Assembly (NCBI GenBank): GCA_964626505.1
Contig: CAZVFR010000001.1
Location: 1-35,351, forward strand
Direction of reading: 5' to 3'
From: CAZUGA01 sp964626505
GTDB lineage: Bacteria; Pseudomonadota; Gammaproteobacteria; Methylococcales; UBA1147
DNA: 35,351 bases
In this document: piece by piece, positions 1-7,994 of the stretch
Position numbering within the stretch: the stretch's first letter is position 1
Layout of the letters: every line of letters begins with the position of its first letter
Position numbers and translations under genes: made by a program
The notes under the pieces: generated by a model
The model's database searches: none
What the model saw: the letters and a program-made list of their open reading frames with translations, nothing else
What the model was told of the DNA's origin: nothing

Positions 1-17
1 ATTTTCAAGAGCAAGGC

Positions 18-58
18 GCTCAGTGTTTGGAATAGTTATTCTATTGGGAACACTGAGC
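18..58. repeat. Inverted repeat (hairpin) 98 bases beyond the rseP stop
   Basis: A 10-base arm GCTCAGTGTT (18-27) is matched by AACACTGAGC (49-58). Inside it a second 5-bp arm AATAG (31-35) pairs with CTATT (41-45) around a TTATT loop. The two stems are separated by a TGG/GGG internal loop. There is no T-tract on either side, so it is not a typical intrinsic terminator. On the minus strand it would lie between rseP and whatever follows it outside the window. No complete gene is visible in 1-155. Confidence 0.55.
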
Positions 59-155
59 AACGCAGCACTTGGGAATTTTGGACTCAAGATGCTTTTTCAT
101 GAATTAATAGAGGTGCACTTAACATCGCCGGTGATCACTCAAGCCATTAAGAGCG

Positions 156-1517
156 TTACTGAAATAAGCGCTCAATATCCAAAAAGAAGCCCAAGCCCAT
201 AAGAGACAGTAACAACACGATACCCACCTGCTGGCCAATGGCTTGAACTTGCTCCGAAACCGGACTGCCTTTAATCCCCTCAATGAGGAAAAAGAGCAGA
301 TGCCCACCATCCAACATCGGTATTGGCATCAAGTTTAGCACCCCCAGACTGATGCTGATAAACGCTAGAAATTTCATGAAGTGAACAAAACCCATGCTGG
401 CGGACTGCCCCGCATATTTAGCAATACTGATTGGACCGCTTAAGTTATCAATCGACGCCTTTCCAATCAGCATGCGCCCCATTATCTTGACCGTAAGAAC
501 TGAAAATTCACCGACTTTGAGAAAGGACTCTTGCAATGCAGGCCACATATCCAAGCGGTATTCCAAGGTCAATTGATCAACCAATTCCTGGGGTATTCGT
601 CCAGACGCACCAATACGCCCAATCTGCTTACCGTTCGCATCTACCGATGCCAATCGAATATCAACATTCATTTCGACACCATCGCGCTCAAATACCACGT
701 GTATGGTTTTACCCGGTCGTTGCTGTACCAGCCCCACCCATTGGCTCCAATTTTCGACAACAATGTCGTCCGTGCTCACAATCAAGTCACCGGGTAACAA
801 CCCTGCGGCCTCGGCCGGGCTGTCTTCAAGTACACTATCAATCATGGCGGGGAATTGTGGACGCCAGGGCACAAAACCCAAACGGTCTTGCAACACACCC
901 GGATCCATGGCTACGTGTTGCGGAACATTCAAAGTCTTTGCTTGATTTACCCCATCCTGAGTTTCCACGACTACCGAAACACTTTCGTGGTCAATTATCT
1001 CGGTTAACAGTGTCGTCATTGCCTTGCTCCATGTCGGTGTTTCTACACCGTTGACCGACAGGATTAAATCGCCTTCCTTGAACTCGGATTGTGCCGCCAA
1101 CGTACCACTTTCGATTTTCCCGAGAACGGGTTTAAATCCTGTTTCGCCGACTACAAATACGATCCAAAAAAACAACACGGCTAACAACAGGTTAAATAAA
1201 GGTCCTGCCAATACGATTGCGGTACGAATCCACAATGCTTGCCGATTAAACGCGAAGGGTAAGTCTTCAAGTTTAACATCCTCGTCACCTTCCCCAACCA
1301 TCTTGACGTAACCACCCAGCGGAATCGCGGCAATGACGTATTCGGTAGCATCCGGGGTTTTTTGGTGGCGCCAAATCGGTTTACCGAAACCGATCGAAAA
1401 CCGGGTAACTTTGACGCCCAATCTGCGCGCAACCCAAAAATGCCCGAACTCGTGAAACGCGATCAAAATGCCCAGCGTGATGATAAAAAAAACCAACGTG
1501 TGAAGTATTGATCCCAT
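156..1517 (-). CDS. rseP: RseP, site-2 zinc metalloprotease (sigma-E pathway)
   Basis: This is an inner-membrane intramembrane protease of the S2P/M50B family. In the family's best known member it cleaves the anti-sigma factor RseA after DegS, releasing sigma-E, and also clears signal-peptide remnants. The N-terminal membrane segment carries the zinc motif HEFGH at residues 22-26. Two PDZ domains follow (roughly 115-190 and 205-290). The C-terminal part has the LDGGH element with the third zinc ligand at D403, followed by a last membrane helix. At 453 aa it has the full family length. It begins with ATG three bases after the dxr stop, so it is the distal gene of the dxr-rseP pair. In many gammaproteobacteria bamA comes next; that part lies outside the window. 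Confidence 0.96.
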   Translation of the reverse strand: MGSILHTLVFFIITLGILIAFHEFGHFWVARRLGVKVTRFSIGFGKPIWRHQKTPDATEYVIAAIPLGGYVKMVGEGDEDVKLEDLPFAFNRQALWIRTAIVLAGPLFNLLLAVLFFWIVFVVGETGFKPVLGKIESGTLAAQSEFKEGDLILSVNGVETPTWSKAMTTLLTEIIDHESVSVVVETQDGVNQAKTLNVPQHVAMDPGVLQDRLGFVPWRPQFPAMIDSVLEDSPAEAAGLLPGDLIVSTDDIVVENWSQWVGLVQQRPGKTIHVVFERDGVEMNVDIRLASVDANGKQIGRIGASGRIPQELVDQLTLEYRLDMWPALQESFLKVGEFSVLTVKIMGRMLIGKASIDNLSGPISIAKYAGQSASMGFVHFMKFLAFISISLGVLNLMPIPMLDGGHLLFFLIEGIKGSPVSEQVQAIGQQVGIVLLLSLMGLGFFLDIERLFQ

Positions 1518-1520
1518 AAT

Positions 1521-2705
1521 TCAGTGTAAATTAGTCGAAATATATGTTTCCGCTATCGTACGGGACTGTCTATCCGAATCAAGCACGACCTCCAAGTCCT
1601 GAGCAGCACGATTGTCTATCCTATCCATGCAATGCGCGATTATTCGATAAATGTCCGTAAAACGAATTTGACCGGCCAAAAACGACGCAACCGCTATCTC
1701 ATTGGCAGCATTCATAACCGTGGGCATAATCCCCCTGTCGTTAACCGCTGCATAAGCAAGTTTCAAGCACGGGAACCGCTCTTCGTCCGGTGGCTCAAAA
1801 TCCAAGCGTTTGACTTTGAAGATATCCAAAGGTTCCACGCCGGATTCAAAACGTTCAGGCCAAGCCAATGTGTGTGCAATGGGTACCCGCATGTCAGGGT
1901 TCCCAAGTTGCGCAAGTATAGAACCATCGGTGTAATCAACCATCGAATGGATCACACTCTGAGGATGAATAACGATTTGAATATGATTTTCGGGCATATC
2001 AAAAAGAAGACTGGCTTCAATAAATTCTAGTCCTTTATTCATCATTGTCGCTGAATCAACCGATATTTTTTTGCCCATGTCCCAATTTGGATGGGCTACG
2101 GCCTGCTGCGGAGTAACATCTGGAAGTTGATCAAGCGGAGTAGTGCGAAACGGTCCGCCTGATCCGGTCAACAATATCCGTTTTACACCTTGTGGATGTC
2201 CACCTACTCGAAAGCCGGCGGGCATGCATTGAAAAATCGCGTTATGCTCACTATCGACCGGTAACAACTCAGCACCGCTCTGCGCAACTGCGTCTAACAG
2301 CAATTGTCCCGACATAACCAATGCTTCTTTGTTTGCCAGCAACACTCTTTTGCCGCTGTTCGCGGCCGCCAGGGTAGGCAGTAACCCGGCCGCTCCGACA
2401 ATTGCAGCCATAACCGTATCTACCGATTCCAACGCGGCTATTTGCCGCAAGGCCTCAACTCCACTCAACACTTCCGTATCAATTCCGGGATGTTGGTTCA
2501 ATTGATCGCGTAGCGTTTGGGCAGCAACCTGGTCGACCAATACGACCTGGTCAGGCTTGTGCGTTAGGCACTGTTGATAAAGTAATTCTGAGTTTTGGTT
2601 CGCGCTCAGCGCGACAATCTTGTAGCGATCCGGGTGACGCGCTACCACATCCAAGGTGCTAATGCCTATCGAACCGGTAGATCCCAATACGCAGAGCGAT
2701 CTCAC
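1521..2705 (-). CDS. dxr: 1-deoxy-D-xylulose 5-phosphate reductoisomerase
   Basis: Dxr (IspC) is the cytosolic NADPH-dependent enzyme that makes 2-C-methyl-D-erythritol 4-phosphate, the second step of the non-mevalonate isoprenoid pathway. The nucleotide-binding loop GSTGSIG is at residues 8-14. The metal ligands are visible as D151 and E153 in PVDSEHNAIFQ and E227 in the MMNKGLEFIEA stretch. Substrate-binding S182, H205, N223 and K224 are also in place. Its 394 aa is the usual length. The start is GTG, which shares four bases (GTGA) with the cdsA stop, implying translational coupling to cdsA. With uppS in the same operon, precursor supply and polyprenyl synthesis are linked. Confidence 0.97.
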   Translation of the reverse strand: MRSLCVLGSTGSIGISTLDVVARHPDRYKIVALSANQNSELLYQQCLTHKPDQVVLVDQVAAQTLRDQLNQHPGIDTEVLSGVEALRQIAALESVDTVMAAIVGAAGLLPTLAAANSGKRVLLANKEALVMSGQLLLDAVAQSGAELLPVDSEHNAIFQCMPAGFRVGGHPQGVKRILLTGSGGPFRTTPLDQLPDVTPQQAVAHPNWDMGKKISVDSATMMNKGLEFIEASLLFDMPENHIQIVIHPQSVIHSMVDYTDGSILAQLGNPDMRVPIAHTLAWPERFESGVEPLDIFKVKRLDFEPPDEERFPCLKLAYAAVNDRGIMPTVMNAANEIAVASFLAGQIRFTDIYRIIAHCMDRIDNRAAQDLEVVLDSDRQSRTIAETYISTNLH

Positions 2706-3577
2706 TTAATGATACCTTCGTAGATTAACACCAGCCCAGTGAAAAATACCGGAATCGCAGCAAGCAAGCTGTCTAGCCTGTCCAGCAAACCGCCGTGTCC
2801 GGGAAGCAAATTGCCGCTGTCTTTAACGCCACGCCACCGTTTGGCTAAGCTAACACCTAAATCACCATAGATTGAAATCAGTACCGTGATCAAAGATAAC
2901 AACACAAAATCGATAATAATCCCAATTTTAAAATCGTAATAGAGCCCTTGAACGACTGCGGCAATTATCGCTACCGCTAGCGCTGCGTTCATCCCGGCCA
3001 TTGTTTTTCCGGGACTAATATGCGGTGAGAGTTTGGCTTTTCCATACGCACGACCAATAAAATAGGCGGAGATATCCGCAAGCCATACCAAAAAAAATAA
3101 AAACAACACGAACTCCGCGCCATGATAATGACGCAAACGATCTAAAAATGCCCATGCGATAATCAATACAAACCAGCCGATAAAGAGCTTTAATCCGATC
3201 GATGGCCGGGACTTTAACAGCCTCTGTTCTTGCTGCTTCAAAGCCACGCAAGCCATTAGCCAAAAAACCACCGCAGGCATGGCGAACCAATCGATTACCG
3301 TCGAATATTTCAAAAACGCCCGGGATTCGAAATATTGCGCAATGTTGGCGATTATATCCGTCCAGTACCAAAATGGTAGTGCCGATACAGCGATGACGGC
3401 CAGAAATAAAAGCCGGGCAAAAATCGATTTAAGCCCGGCTAAATTCGACCATTCCCAGCCACACAGTAAAATGACACCCCCCCACAGCAGGGCGAAATAA
3501 TTATTAGGCAGTTTTAAAATGGCCCAGATAATGAGCGGCGCAAGAATAGATGCGGTTATAACGCGTGTAAACAACAT
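2702..3577 (-). CDS. cdsA: Phosphatidate cytidylyltransferase (CDP-diglyceride synthase)
   Basis: CdsA is a polytopic inner-membrane enzyme that makes CDP-diacylglycerol from CTP and phosphatidic acid, the branch point for all phospholipids. It is almost entirely hydrophobic helices. The C-terminal CDS signature is complete: SLAKRWRGVKDSGN, then LPGHGGLLDRLDS with the paired acidic residues. I chose the ATG at 3577 (291 aa), because MLFTRVITASILAP aligns with the family N-terminus. An upstream TTG at 3610 (302 aa) would overlap the uppS stop as TTGA. Neither start has a convincing Shine-Dalgarno, so the start remains open. It sits between uppS and dxr in the usual order. Confidence 0.95.
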   Translation of the reverse strand: MLFTRVITASILAPLIIWAILKLPNNYFALLWGGVILLCGWEWSNLAGLKSIFARLLFLAVIAVSALPFWYWTDIIANIAQYFESRAFLKYSTVIDWFAMPAVVFWLMACVALKQQEQRLLKSRPSIGLKLFIGWFVLIIAWAFLDRLRHYHGAEFVLFLFFLVWLADISAYFIGRAYGKAKLSPHISPGKTMAGMNAALAVAIIAAVVQGLYYDFKIGIIIDFVLLSLITVLISIYGDLGVSLAKRWRGVKDSGNLLPGHGGLLDRLDSLLAAIPVFFTGLVLIYEGIIK

Positions 3578-3606
3578 GTGAGATAGCTTAAGAGTTAATG
3601 TGTGGA

Positions 3607-4395
3607 TCAATGAGCCACTTTGTTTTTGGGAGCATTAGATTCAATTTGTTCGCCCGTATAACCGAAACGACGCTGGCGACCTGCATAATCTTCCAAAGCC
3701 CGATCAAATTCATTTTGATCAAAGTCCGGCCAAAGCGTGGGGGTAAAATACAATTCCGTATAGGCAAGTTGCCAGAGTAAAAAATTACTGATTCGACATT
3801 CACCACCCGTACGGATAAAAAGGTCGGGTTCGGGTAAGCCCGCGAACGCAAGATGTTCCTCCAAAGACTCATTTGAAATCTCAGATGAGGAAATGATACC
3901 TTGCTCGACATTAACCGCTAGTTTGCGGACCGCCTGGATAATATCCCAGCGCCCTCCATAATTGGCCGCTATCGAAAGGTTAAGCCGAGTATTGTTTTGC
4001 GTAAGCTTTTCGGACTCAGTAATTTTCTGTTGCAGTTTTGCGGAAAAAGCACTCCGATCGCCGATAAATCGTAGCCGAATTCCGTTTTTGTGCAAAGAGT
4101 CCGTTTCATGATCCAAAGTCGATACAAACAAACTCATCAACACGTCTATTTCCTGCCGGGGCCTACGCCAGTTTTCACTGCTAAACGCGAACAAAGTCAG
4201 CGCGTTAATTCGATTGATCGCACAACGTTCTACTGCTGCACGAATTGACTTGACTCCGGCCTGATGCCCCGCGGTACGCGGCAATGAACGTTGCTGCGCC
4301 CAACGCCCGTTGCCATCCATAATTATGGCAATATGGGAAGGCAATACGCTAATATCGCCCGCTACATTTTCATTCGCATTTTCTTGTTCAATCAT
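3607..4395 (-). CDS. uppS: Undecaprenyl diphosphate synthase (cis-prenyltransferase)
   Basis: UppS (IspU) is a cytosolic, membrane-associated enzyme that extends farnesyl diphosphate with eight isopentenyl units to make C55-PP, the carrier lipid for peptidoglycan and O-antigen. The signature HIAIIMDGNGRWAQ contains the catalytic aspartate (D27 from the start used here), and the C-terminal RTGGE motif, with the conserved RISNFLLWQ stretch, binds the diphosphate. The ATG at 4395 gives 262 aa. A TTG three codons upstream (4404) is also possible. Neither has a strong ribosome site. The gene lies 59-68 bases after frr and 29 bases before the cdsA ATG. Confidence 0.96.
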   Translation of the reverse strand: MIEQENANENVAGDISVLPSHIAIIMDGNGRWAQQRSLPRTAGHQAGVKSIRAAVERCAINRINALTLFAFSSENWRRPRQEIDVLMSLFVSTLDHETDSLHKNGIRLRFIGDRSAFSAKLQQKITESEKLTQNNTRLNLSIAANYGGRWDIIQAVRKLAVNVEQGIISSSEISNESLEEHLAFAGLPEPDLFIRTGGECRISNFLLWQLAYTELYFTPTLWPDFDQNEFDRALEDYAGRQRRFGYTGEQIESNAPKNKVAH

Positions 4396-4463
4396 TGTCG
4401 ACAATCTAGCAAGAATTCCGGTACACTAAAATTAGGCTTGCAGTGCATTACGGCCGTAAAGGA

Positions 4464-5021
4464 TTACACCGACAGCAAATCAGCTTCTTTTTCCTTTAAA
4501 AGCTCGTCTACCCCTTTGATATATGTGTCCGTAAGCTTCTGAATCAGTTCTTCGCCGTGACGCTCTTCGTCCTCGCTAATCAGCTTTTCTTTCATAGCTT
4601 CCTTGGTTTCGCTATTTGCATCCCGACGAATATTGCGAATAGCGATACGACTGTTTTCGGCTTCCTGCCGAACAACTCTAACAAGGTCTTTGCGACGTTC
4701 TTCAGTTAACGCAGGCAATGGAATACGTATCACGGTGCCGGCAGTTGAAGGATTCAGACCCAAATCCGACTTAATAATTGCTTTTTCGATAACCGGCACT
4801 AAGTCCTTTTCCCAGGGTGTTACGGTTAAGGTCCGTGAATCCTCAACATTGACATTGGCGGTTTGTTGCAGCGGAGTATCAGTTCCGTAATAGGGAACCA
4901 TAATATGATCGAGCAAACTGACATGTGCGCGCCCGGTCCTGACTTTGGAAAATTCCTGCTTCAGTATCTCCAAACTTTTAGCCATGCGCGTATCGGCATC
5001 ATTGCGAATGTCGTCAATCAT
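4464..5021 (-). CDS. frr: Ribosome recycling factor
   Basis: RRF splits the post-termination ribosome together with EF-G. The protein has exactly 185 residues, as in Escherichia coli. It shows the usual layout: a helical N-terminal arm (MIDDIRNDADTRMAKS), the KVRTGRAH element, a small beta domain with LTVTPWEK, the LPALTEERRKDLVRVV stretch, and a long C-terminal helix pair. Its ATG overlaps the last eight bases of pyrH, so it is translationally coupled to UMP kinase. A perfect 12-base palindrome, TTACGGCCGTAA (4448-4459), lies just past its stop. I see no T-tract there. Confidence 0.97.
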   Translation of the reverse strand: MIDDIRNDADTRMAKSLEILKQEFSKVRTGRAHVSLLDHIMVPYYGTDTPLQQTANVNVEDSRTLTVTPWEKDLVPVIEKAIIKSDLGLNPSTAGTVIRIPLPALTEERRKDLVRVVRQEAENSRIAIRNIRRDANSETKEAMKEKLISEDEERHGEELIQKLTDTYIKGVDELLKEKEADLLSV

Positions 5022-5745
5022 TTTCTTGTCCTGTTTCGATTAGAGAACCAACATCCTCACCCTGCATCAGACGCATTATTGCACCCGCTTCAAAAATATT
5101 CATAATCCGCAGCGGCATGTTGTTGTCTCGGCACAAAACCAATGCGGTCGCGTCCATGACATTCAATCGTTGATCAAGTGCCTGATCGTACGTCAATTTT
5201 GGGTAAAATTCGGCATTCGGTTCTTTGAGCGGATCCGCTGAATAAACTCCGTCCACTTTGGTCGCCTTGATCAGTAATTCCGCATTGATCTCGATAGCAC
5301 GCAAACTCGCAGCTGAATCCGTTGTAAAAAACGGATTCCCTATTCCGGCCGCAAAAATAACAACGCGATGTTTTTGCAAGTGCCTAACCGCACGGCGGCG
5401 TATATAGTCCTCACAGACTTGATTAATCTTGAGCGCCGACATCACACGGACTTGCTGCCCCAGGTTTTCCAAAGCATCCTGCATAGCCAAAGCGTTAATC
5501 ACAGTCGCAAGCATACCCATGTGATCACTGGTTACCCGATCGAGTCCTTGGGACGCTTTTTCAGCGCCGCGTAGTATATTACCACCTCCGATCACTACAC
5601 CCACTTGAATATCGGCAGCAGACAACTCACAAATCTCCGACGCCAGCCGTTTGACGGTATTCGCATCAATACCGTTACCCTGATCGCCCATCAGCGCTTC
5701 ACCGCTGAGTTTCAGTAGAATCCGTTGGCAAATTAGTCCATTCAT
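5014..5745 (-). CDS. pyrH: Uridylate kinase (UMP kinase)
   Basis: PyrH phosphorylates UMP to UDP and is a hexameric amino-acid-kinase-fold enzyme distinct from eukaryotic UMP/CMP kinase. Recognisable motifs are the N-terminal LLKLSGEAL phosphate-binding lysine segment, VVIGGGNILRG for UMP/ATP binding, DHMGMLATVINALA, and the late TKVDGVYSADP stretch of the kinase fold. Its 243 aa is the family length. It is followed by frr with an 8-base overlap. A candidate -10 (TATAAT) about 40 bases upstream suggests it can be transcribed separately from rpsB-tsf. Confidence 0.97.
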   Translation of the reverse strand: MNGLICQRILLKLSGEALMGDQGNGIDANTVKRLASEICELSAADIQVGVVIGGGNILRGAEKASQGLDRVTSDHMGMLATVINALAMQDALENLGQQVRVMSALKINQVCEDYIRRRAVRHLQKHRVVIFAAGIGNPFFTTDSAASLRAIEINAELLIKATKVDGVYSADPLKEPNAEFYPKLTYDQALDQRLNVMDATALVLCRDNNMPLRIMNIFEAGAIMRLMQGEDVGSLIETGQEND

Positions 5746-5784
5746 ACTTAATTTTTAGGCCTACCCATCGGACTACTATCCTGG

Positions 5785-5790
5785 ATTATA
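5785..5790 (-). promoter_or_regulatory. Candidate -10 of a pyrH promoter
   Basis: On the minus strand the gap between tsf and pyrH (5746-5916) contains a perfect TATAAT about 40 bases before the pyrH ATG. No good -35 lies at 16-18 bases; TTAGAC is the closest. The call therefore rests on the -10 alone and on the 171-base spacing after tsf. Confidence 0.35.
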
Positions 5791-5916
5791 TCCAATACAA
5801 CAATCGGTCTAATTAAAGAAACTACAATGCAACCACCCTCGCACTCTGAGCCGAAAGAGCGACCGTGCCACCATCCAATCAATACAATTTAACTTGTTGG
5901 TAATAGAACAACCGGT

Positions 5917-6798
5917 TTAATCACCGCGAACCTGGGCCATAACCTCTTCGGCGAAATTTTCATCTTTCTTTTCAATTCCTTCCCCAACCTCATAACGCAC
6001 AAACCGAAGTACAGTGGCATTTTTATTTTTGAGCAGACTAGCGATTGAAACGTCTGGGTCTTTGATGAACGGTTGACCGACCAGTGTAATTTCGCCAAGA
6101 AATTTTTTCAAACGACCCGCCACCATTTTTTCAACGATGTTGTCCGGCTTACCGGACTCTTTCGCCTGAGCGACAAAAACATCCCGCTCTCGATTCAGTA
6201 ACTCTTCCGATACGTCACACTCCGCTACGCACTGCGGTTTACTTGCGGCGATGTGCATTGCAATATCTCTTCGAAGCGCATCATCTCCGCCCTCGGTTTC
6301 AACGAGGACACCGATACGACTGCCGTGCAAATAATAACCGATAGCACTATTCTGATTGGCAATTCGCTGCATGCGCCGAACATTGATATTCTCACCAATT
6401 TTAGCGATCAAACGTAATCGTGCCTGTTCAATTGTACCTTCATCGTCCAATCTGGATTGCATAAACGACTTGATCGAATCCGCGTCAGAATCCATCGCTA
6501 CATTCACTACAGCATCCGCAAAATTCAAGAAATCATCGCCTTTCACAACAAAATCCGTTTCGCAATTAATTTCTACAATTGTGGCAAATTTACCATCCCC
6601 GCTAGATTTTATAAATACAGCACCTTCAGCCGCGATCCTATTCGCTTTTTTGTCCGCTTTGGCTAGGCCAGCCTTACGCATCTGCTCGATTGCAAGCTCC
6701 ATGTTGCCGTCAGCTTCAACTAAAGCCCTTTTACATTCCATCATTCCGGAGCCAGTTCGCTCACGCAGCTCTTTTACCATTGCTGCTGTAACGTTCAT
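5917..6798 (-). CDS. tsf: Elongation factor Ts
   Basis: EF-Ts is the nucleotide exchange factor that removes GDP from EF-Tu. The UBA-like N-terminus is typical (VKELRERTGSGMMECKRAL). The TDFV motif that contacts EF-Tu is at residues 81-84. A core dimerisation region and the C-terminal module follow. At 293 aa it is slightly longer than E. coli EF-Ts (283). The start has a clear ribosome site, GAGGT seven bases before ATG. It lies 112 bases downstream of rpsB, with an intrinsic terminator between, the arrangement that lowers tsf relative to rpsB expression. Confidence 0.97.
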   Translation of the reverse strand: MNVTAAMVKELRERTGSGMMECKRALVEADGNMELAIEQMRKAGLAKADKKANRIAAEGAVFIKSSGDGKFATIVEINCETDFVVKGDDFLNFADAVVNVAMDSDADSIKSFMQSRLDDEGTIEQARLRLIAKIGENINVRRMQRIANQNSAIGYYLHGSRIGVLVETEGGDDALRRDIAMHIAASKPQCVAECDVSEELLNRERDVFVAQAKESGKPDNIVEKMVAGRLKKFLGEITLVGQPFIKDPDVSIASLLKNKNATVLRFVRYEVGEGIEKKDENFAEEVMAQVRGD

Positions 6799-6832
6799 AT
6801 GTAATACCTCAAAACTTTCTCAATATATTTCG

Positions 6833-6857
6833 AAAAACGCCTCTTAATAAAGAGGCG
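6833..6857 (-). terminator. Intrinsic terminator/attenuator between rpsB and tsf
   Basis: On the minus strand a perfect 8-bp stem CGCCTCTT/AAGAGGCG with a four-base loop (6838-6857) is followed directly by five Ts (6833-6837). It sits 54 bases after the rpsB stop and 35 bases before the tsf ATG. A partial terminator at this point is known from the E. coli rpsB-tsf operon. I infer read-through here because tsf has no obvious promoter of its own. Confidence 0.85.
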
Positions 6858-6910
6858 CTTTGTTTGCTATTCGCGAGCCACCTTTCACAGGCGGAATGGC
6901 CTTATTTGCC

Positions 6911-7663
6911 TTATTCCGCTTTAACGTCCCCGGCAGCTTGATCCATTTCAACAAATTCGTCGTCCGCGCCGGTCTCAATCCCGTGGGTTTTCCCCTCGAG
7001 AATAGCTATGGATGCGCTTTGAGAATACAATCTAATCGCACGAATCGAATCGTCGTTACCGGGAATTATGTAATCGATCGAACCTGGATTGTTATTCGTG
7101 TCAACCACACCCACAATCGGAATACCCAATTTTTTCGCTTCGTTAACCGCGTTTTTCTCGTAGCCAACGTCCAACACGAATAAAACCGACGGAAGTCGAG
7201 TCATATCCTTGATTCCACCCAAACCTCGCTCCAGTTTTTCCAATTCACGGGTCATACCCAAGGCTTCTTTTTTGCTAAACTGCTGCAAGCTACCGTCATC
7301 CCGCATGGATTCCAACTCTTTCAAACGGTTGATCGATTGTTTAATGGTTTTGAAATTGGTTAGCATGCCACCCAGCCAACGATAATTGACGTAGGGCATG
7401 CCGCATTTAGTGGCTTCTTCCTCTACCGATTTACGCGCAGCCTTTTTGGTTCCAACGAATAAGACTGTGCCCTTATTTGCCGCGGTCTGCTCGAAGTACT
7501 TCATCGCCTCATTGAACAGAGGCAAGGTTTTTTCGAGGTTGATGATATGAATTCGCCCTCTGGCTCCAAAAATGTAAGACCCCATTTTCGGATTCCAGTA
7601 GCGAGTTTGGTGCCCGAAATGAACGCCCGCCTCAAGCATTTGGCGCATTGTGACATTTGCCAT
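6911..7663 (-). CDS. rpsB: 30S ribosomal protein S2 (uS2)
   Basis: This ribosomal protein joins the small subunit late and is needed for S1 binding. Signature stretches are MRQMLEAGVHFGHQTRYWNPKM near the N-terminus, IHIINLEKTLPLF, the FVGTKKAARKSVEEEA segment, YVNYRWLGGMLTNF, and the central VLDVGYEKNAVNEAKKLGIP region. It has 250 aa. The ribosome site is GGAG nine bases upstream of ATG. It is the first gene of the rpsB-tsf unit and has its own promoter and a structured leader. S2 is known to repress its own mRNA in enteric bacteria through the leader. Confidence 0.98.
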   Translation of the reverse strand: MANVTMRQMLEAGVHFGHQTRYWNPKMGSYIFGARGRIHIINLEKTLPLFNEAMKYFEQTAANKGTVLFVGTKKAARKSVEEEATKCGMPYVNYRWLGGMLTNFKTIKQSINRLKELESMRDDGSLQQFSKKEALGMTRELEKLERGLGGIKDMTRLPSVLFVLDVGYEKNAVNEAKKLGIPIVGVVDTNNNPGSIDYIIPGNDDSIRAIRLYSQSASIAILEGKTHGIETGADDEFVEMDQAAGDVKAE

Positions 7664-7670
7664 GTATCTA

Positions 7671-7721
7671 TACTCCTAATTTTTAACGCCAAATACTCGC
7701 TACGGGAGTAAGTATTTAGCG
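7671..7721 (-). promoter_or_regulatory. rpsB 5' leader: hairpin with loop complementary to the Shine-Dalgarno
   Basis: In the minus-strand mRNA, CGCUAAAUACU (from 7721 down to 7711) pairs with AGUAUUUGGCG (7697 down to 7687) in an 11-bp stem with one U-G wobble. The wobble would be a mismatch in the opposite-strand RNA, which favours a minus-strand RNA. The 13-base loop starts with UACUCC, an exact complement of GGAGUA at 7671-7676, which is the rpsB ribosome site. Pairing would form an H-type pseudoknot that hides the start region. This is the kind of structure expected for autogenous repression by S2. Confidence 0.55.
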
Positions 7722-7994
7722 CGATGGGTTACGCCTCCACGCACCCCATTCGATGACCCGGCAATAAAAACCAGGCACCCAAACCAAATGTGACGGTGTG
7801 TGTGAGAATTAATGCCGAAATCGGCGATGCTTTATACCATAAATCATACGCCCCAACAATTATTAACTCAGAGCGCATCGCTATTACCGAAACGCAATAA
7901 ACATTTACGCGAGACAAGATTGTTATTCGGTACAATAGTCGGCAGAATCAATTATGCATATGACTTTTAGCCATTGCTAACCAACCTGACTTCT
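7722..7994. other. Divergent intergenic region between rpsB and map
   Basis: This stretch holds the rpsB promoter and distal leader on the minus strand. For map on the plus strand the only hint is TACAAT (7931-7936) as a -10, with no good -35 at the right distance. A small GCCGA-AA-TCGGC hairpin lies at 7814-7825. No coding sequence with a credible start and family resemblance is visible in it. Confidence 0.5.
7831..7859 (-). promoter_or_regulatory. rpsB promoter (-35 TTGTTG, -10 TATAAA)
   Basis: On the minus strand, TTGTTG (7854-7859) and TATAAA (7831-7836) are separated by exactly 17 bases. A GC-rich stretch follows the -10, as in stringently controlled translation promoters. Transcription would start near 7824 and give a leader of about 160 bases before the rpsB ATG. 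Confidence 0.6.

Noticed and set aside
1..155. Start of bamA on the minus strand (ATG followed by KKHLESK at about 98-100)
   Set aside because: That frame meets a TAG after 19 codons and the residues do not resemble a BamA signal peptide or first POTRA domain. Other open frames to the window edge also lack family features.
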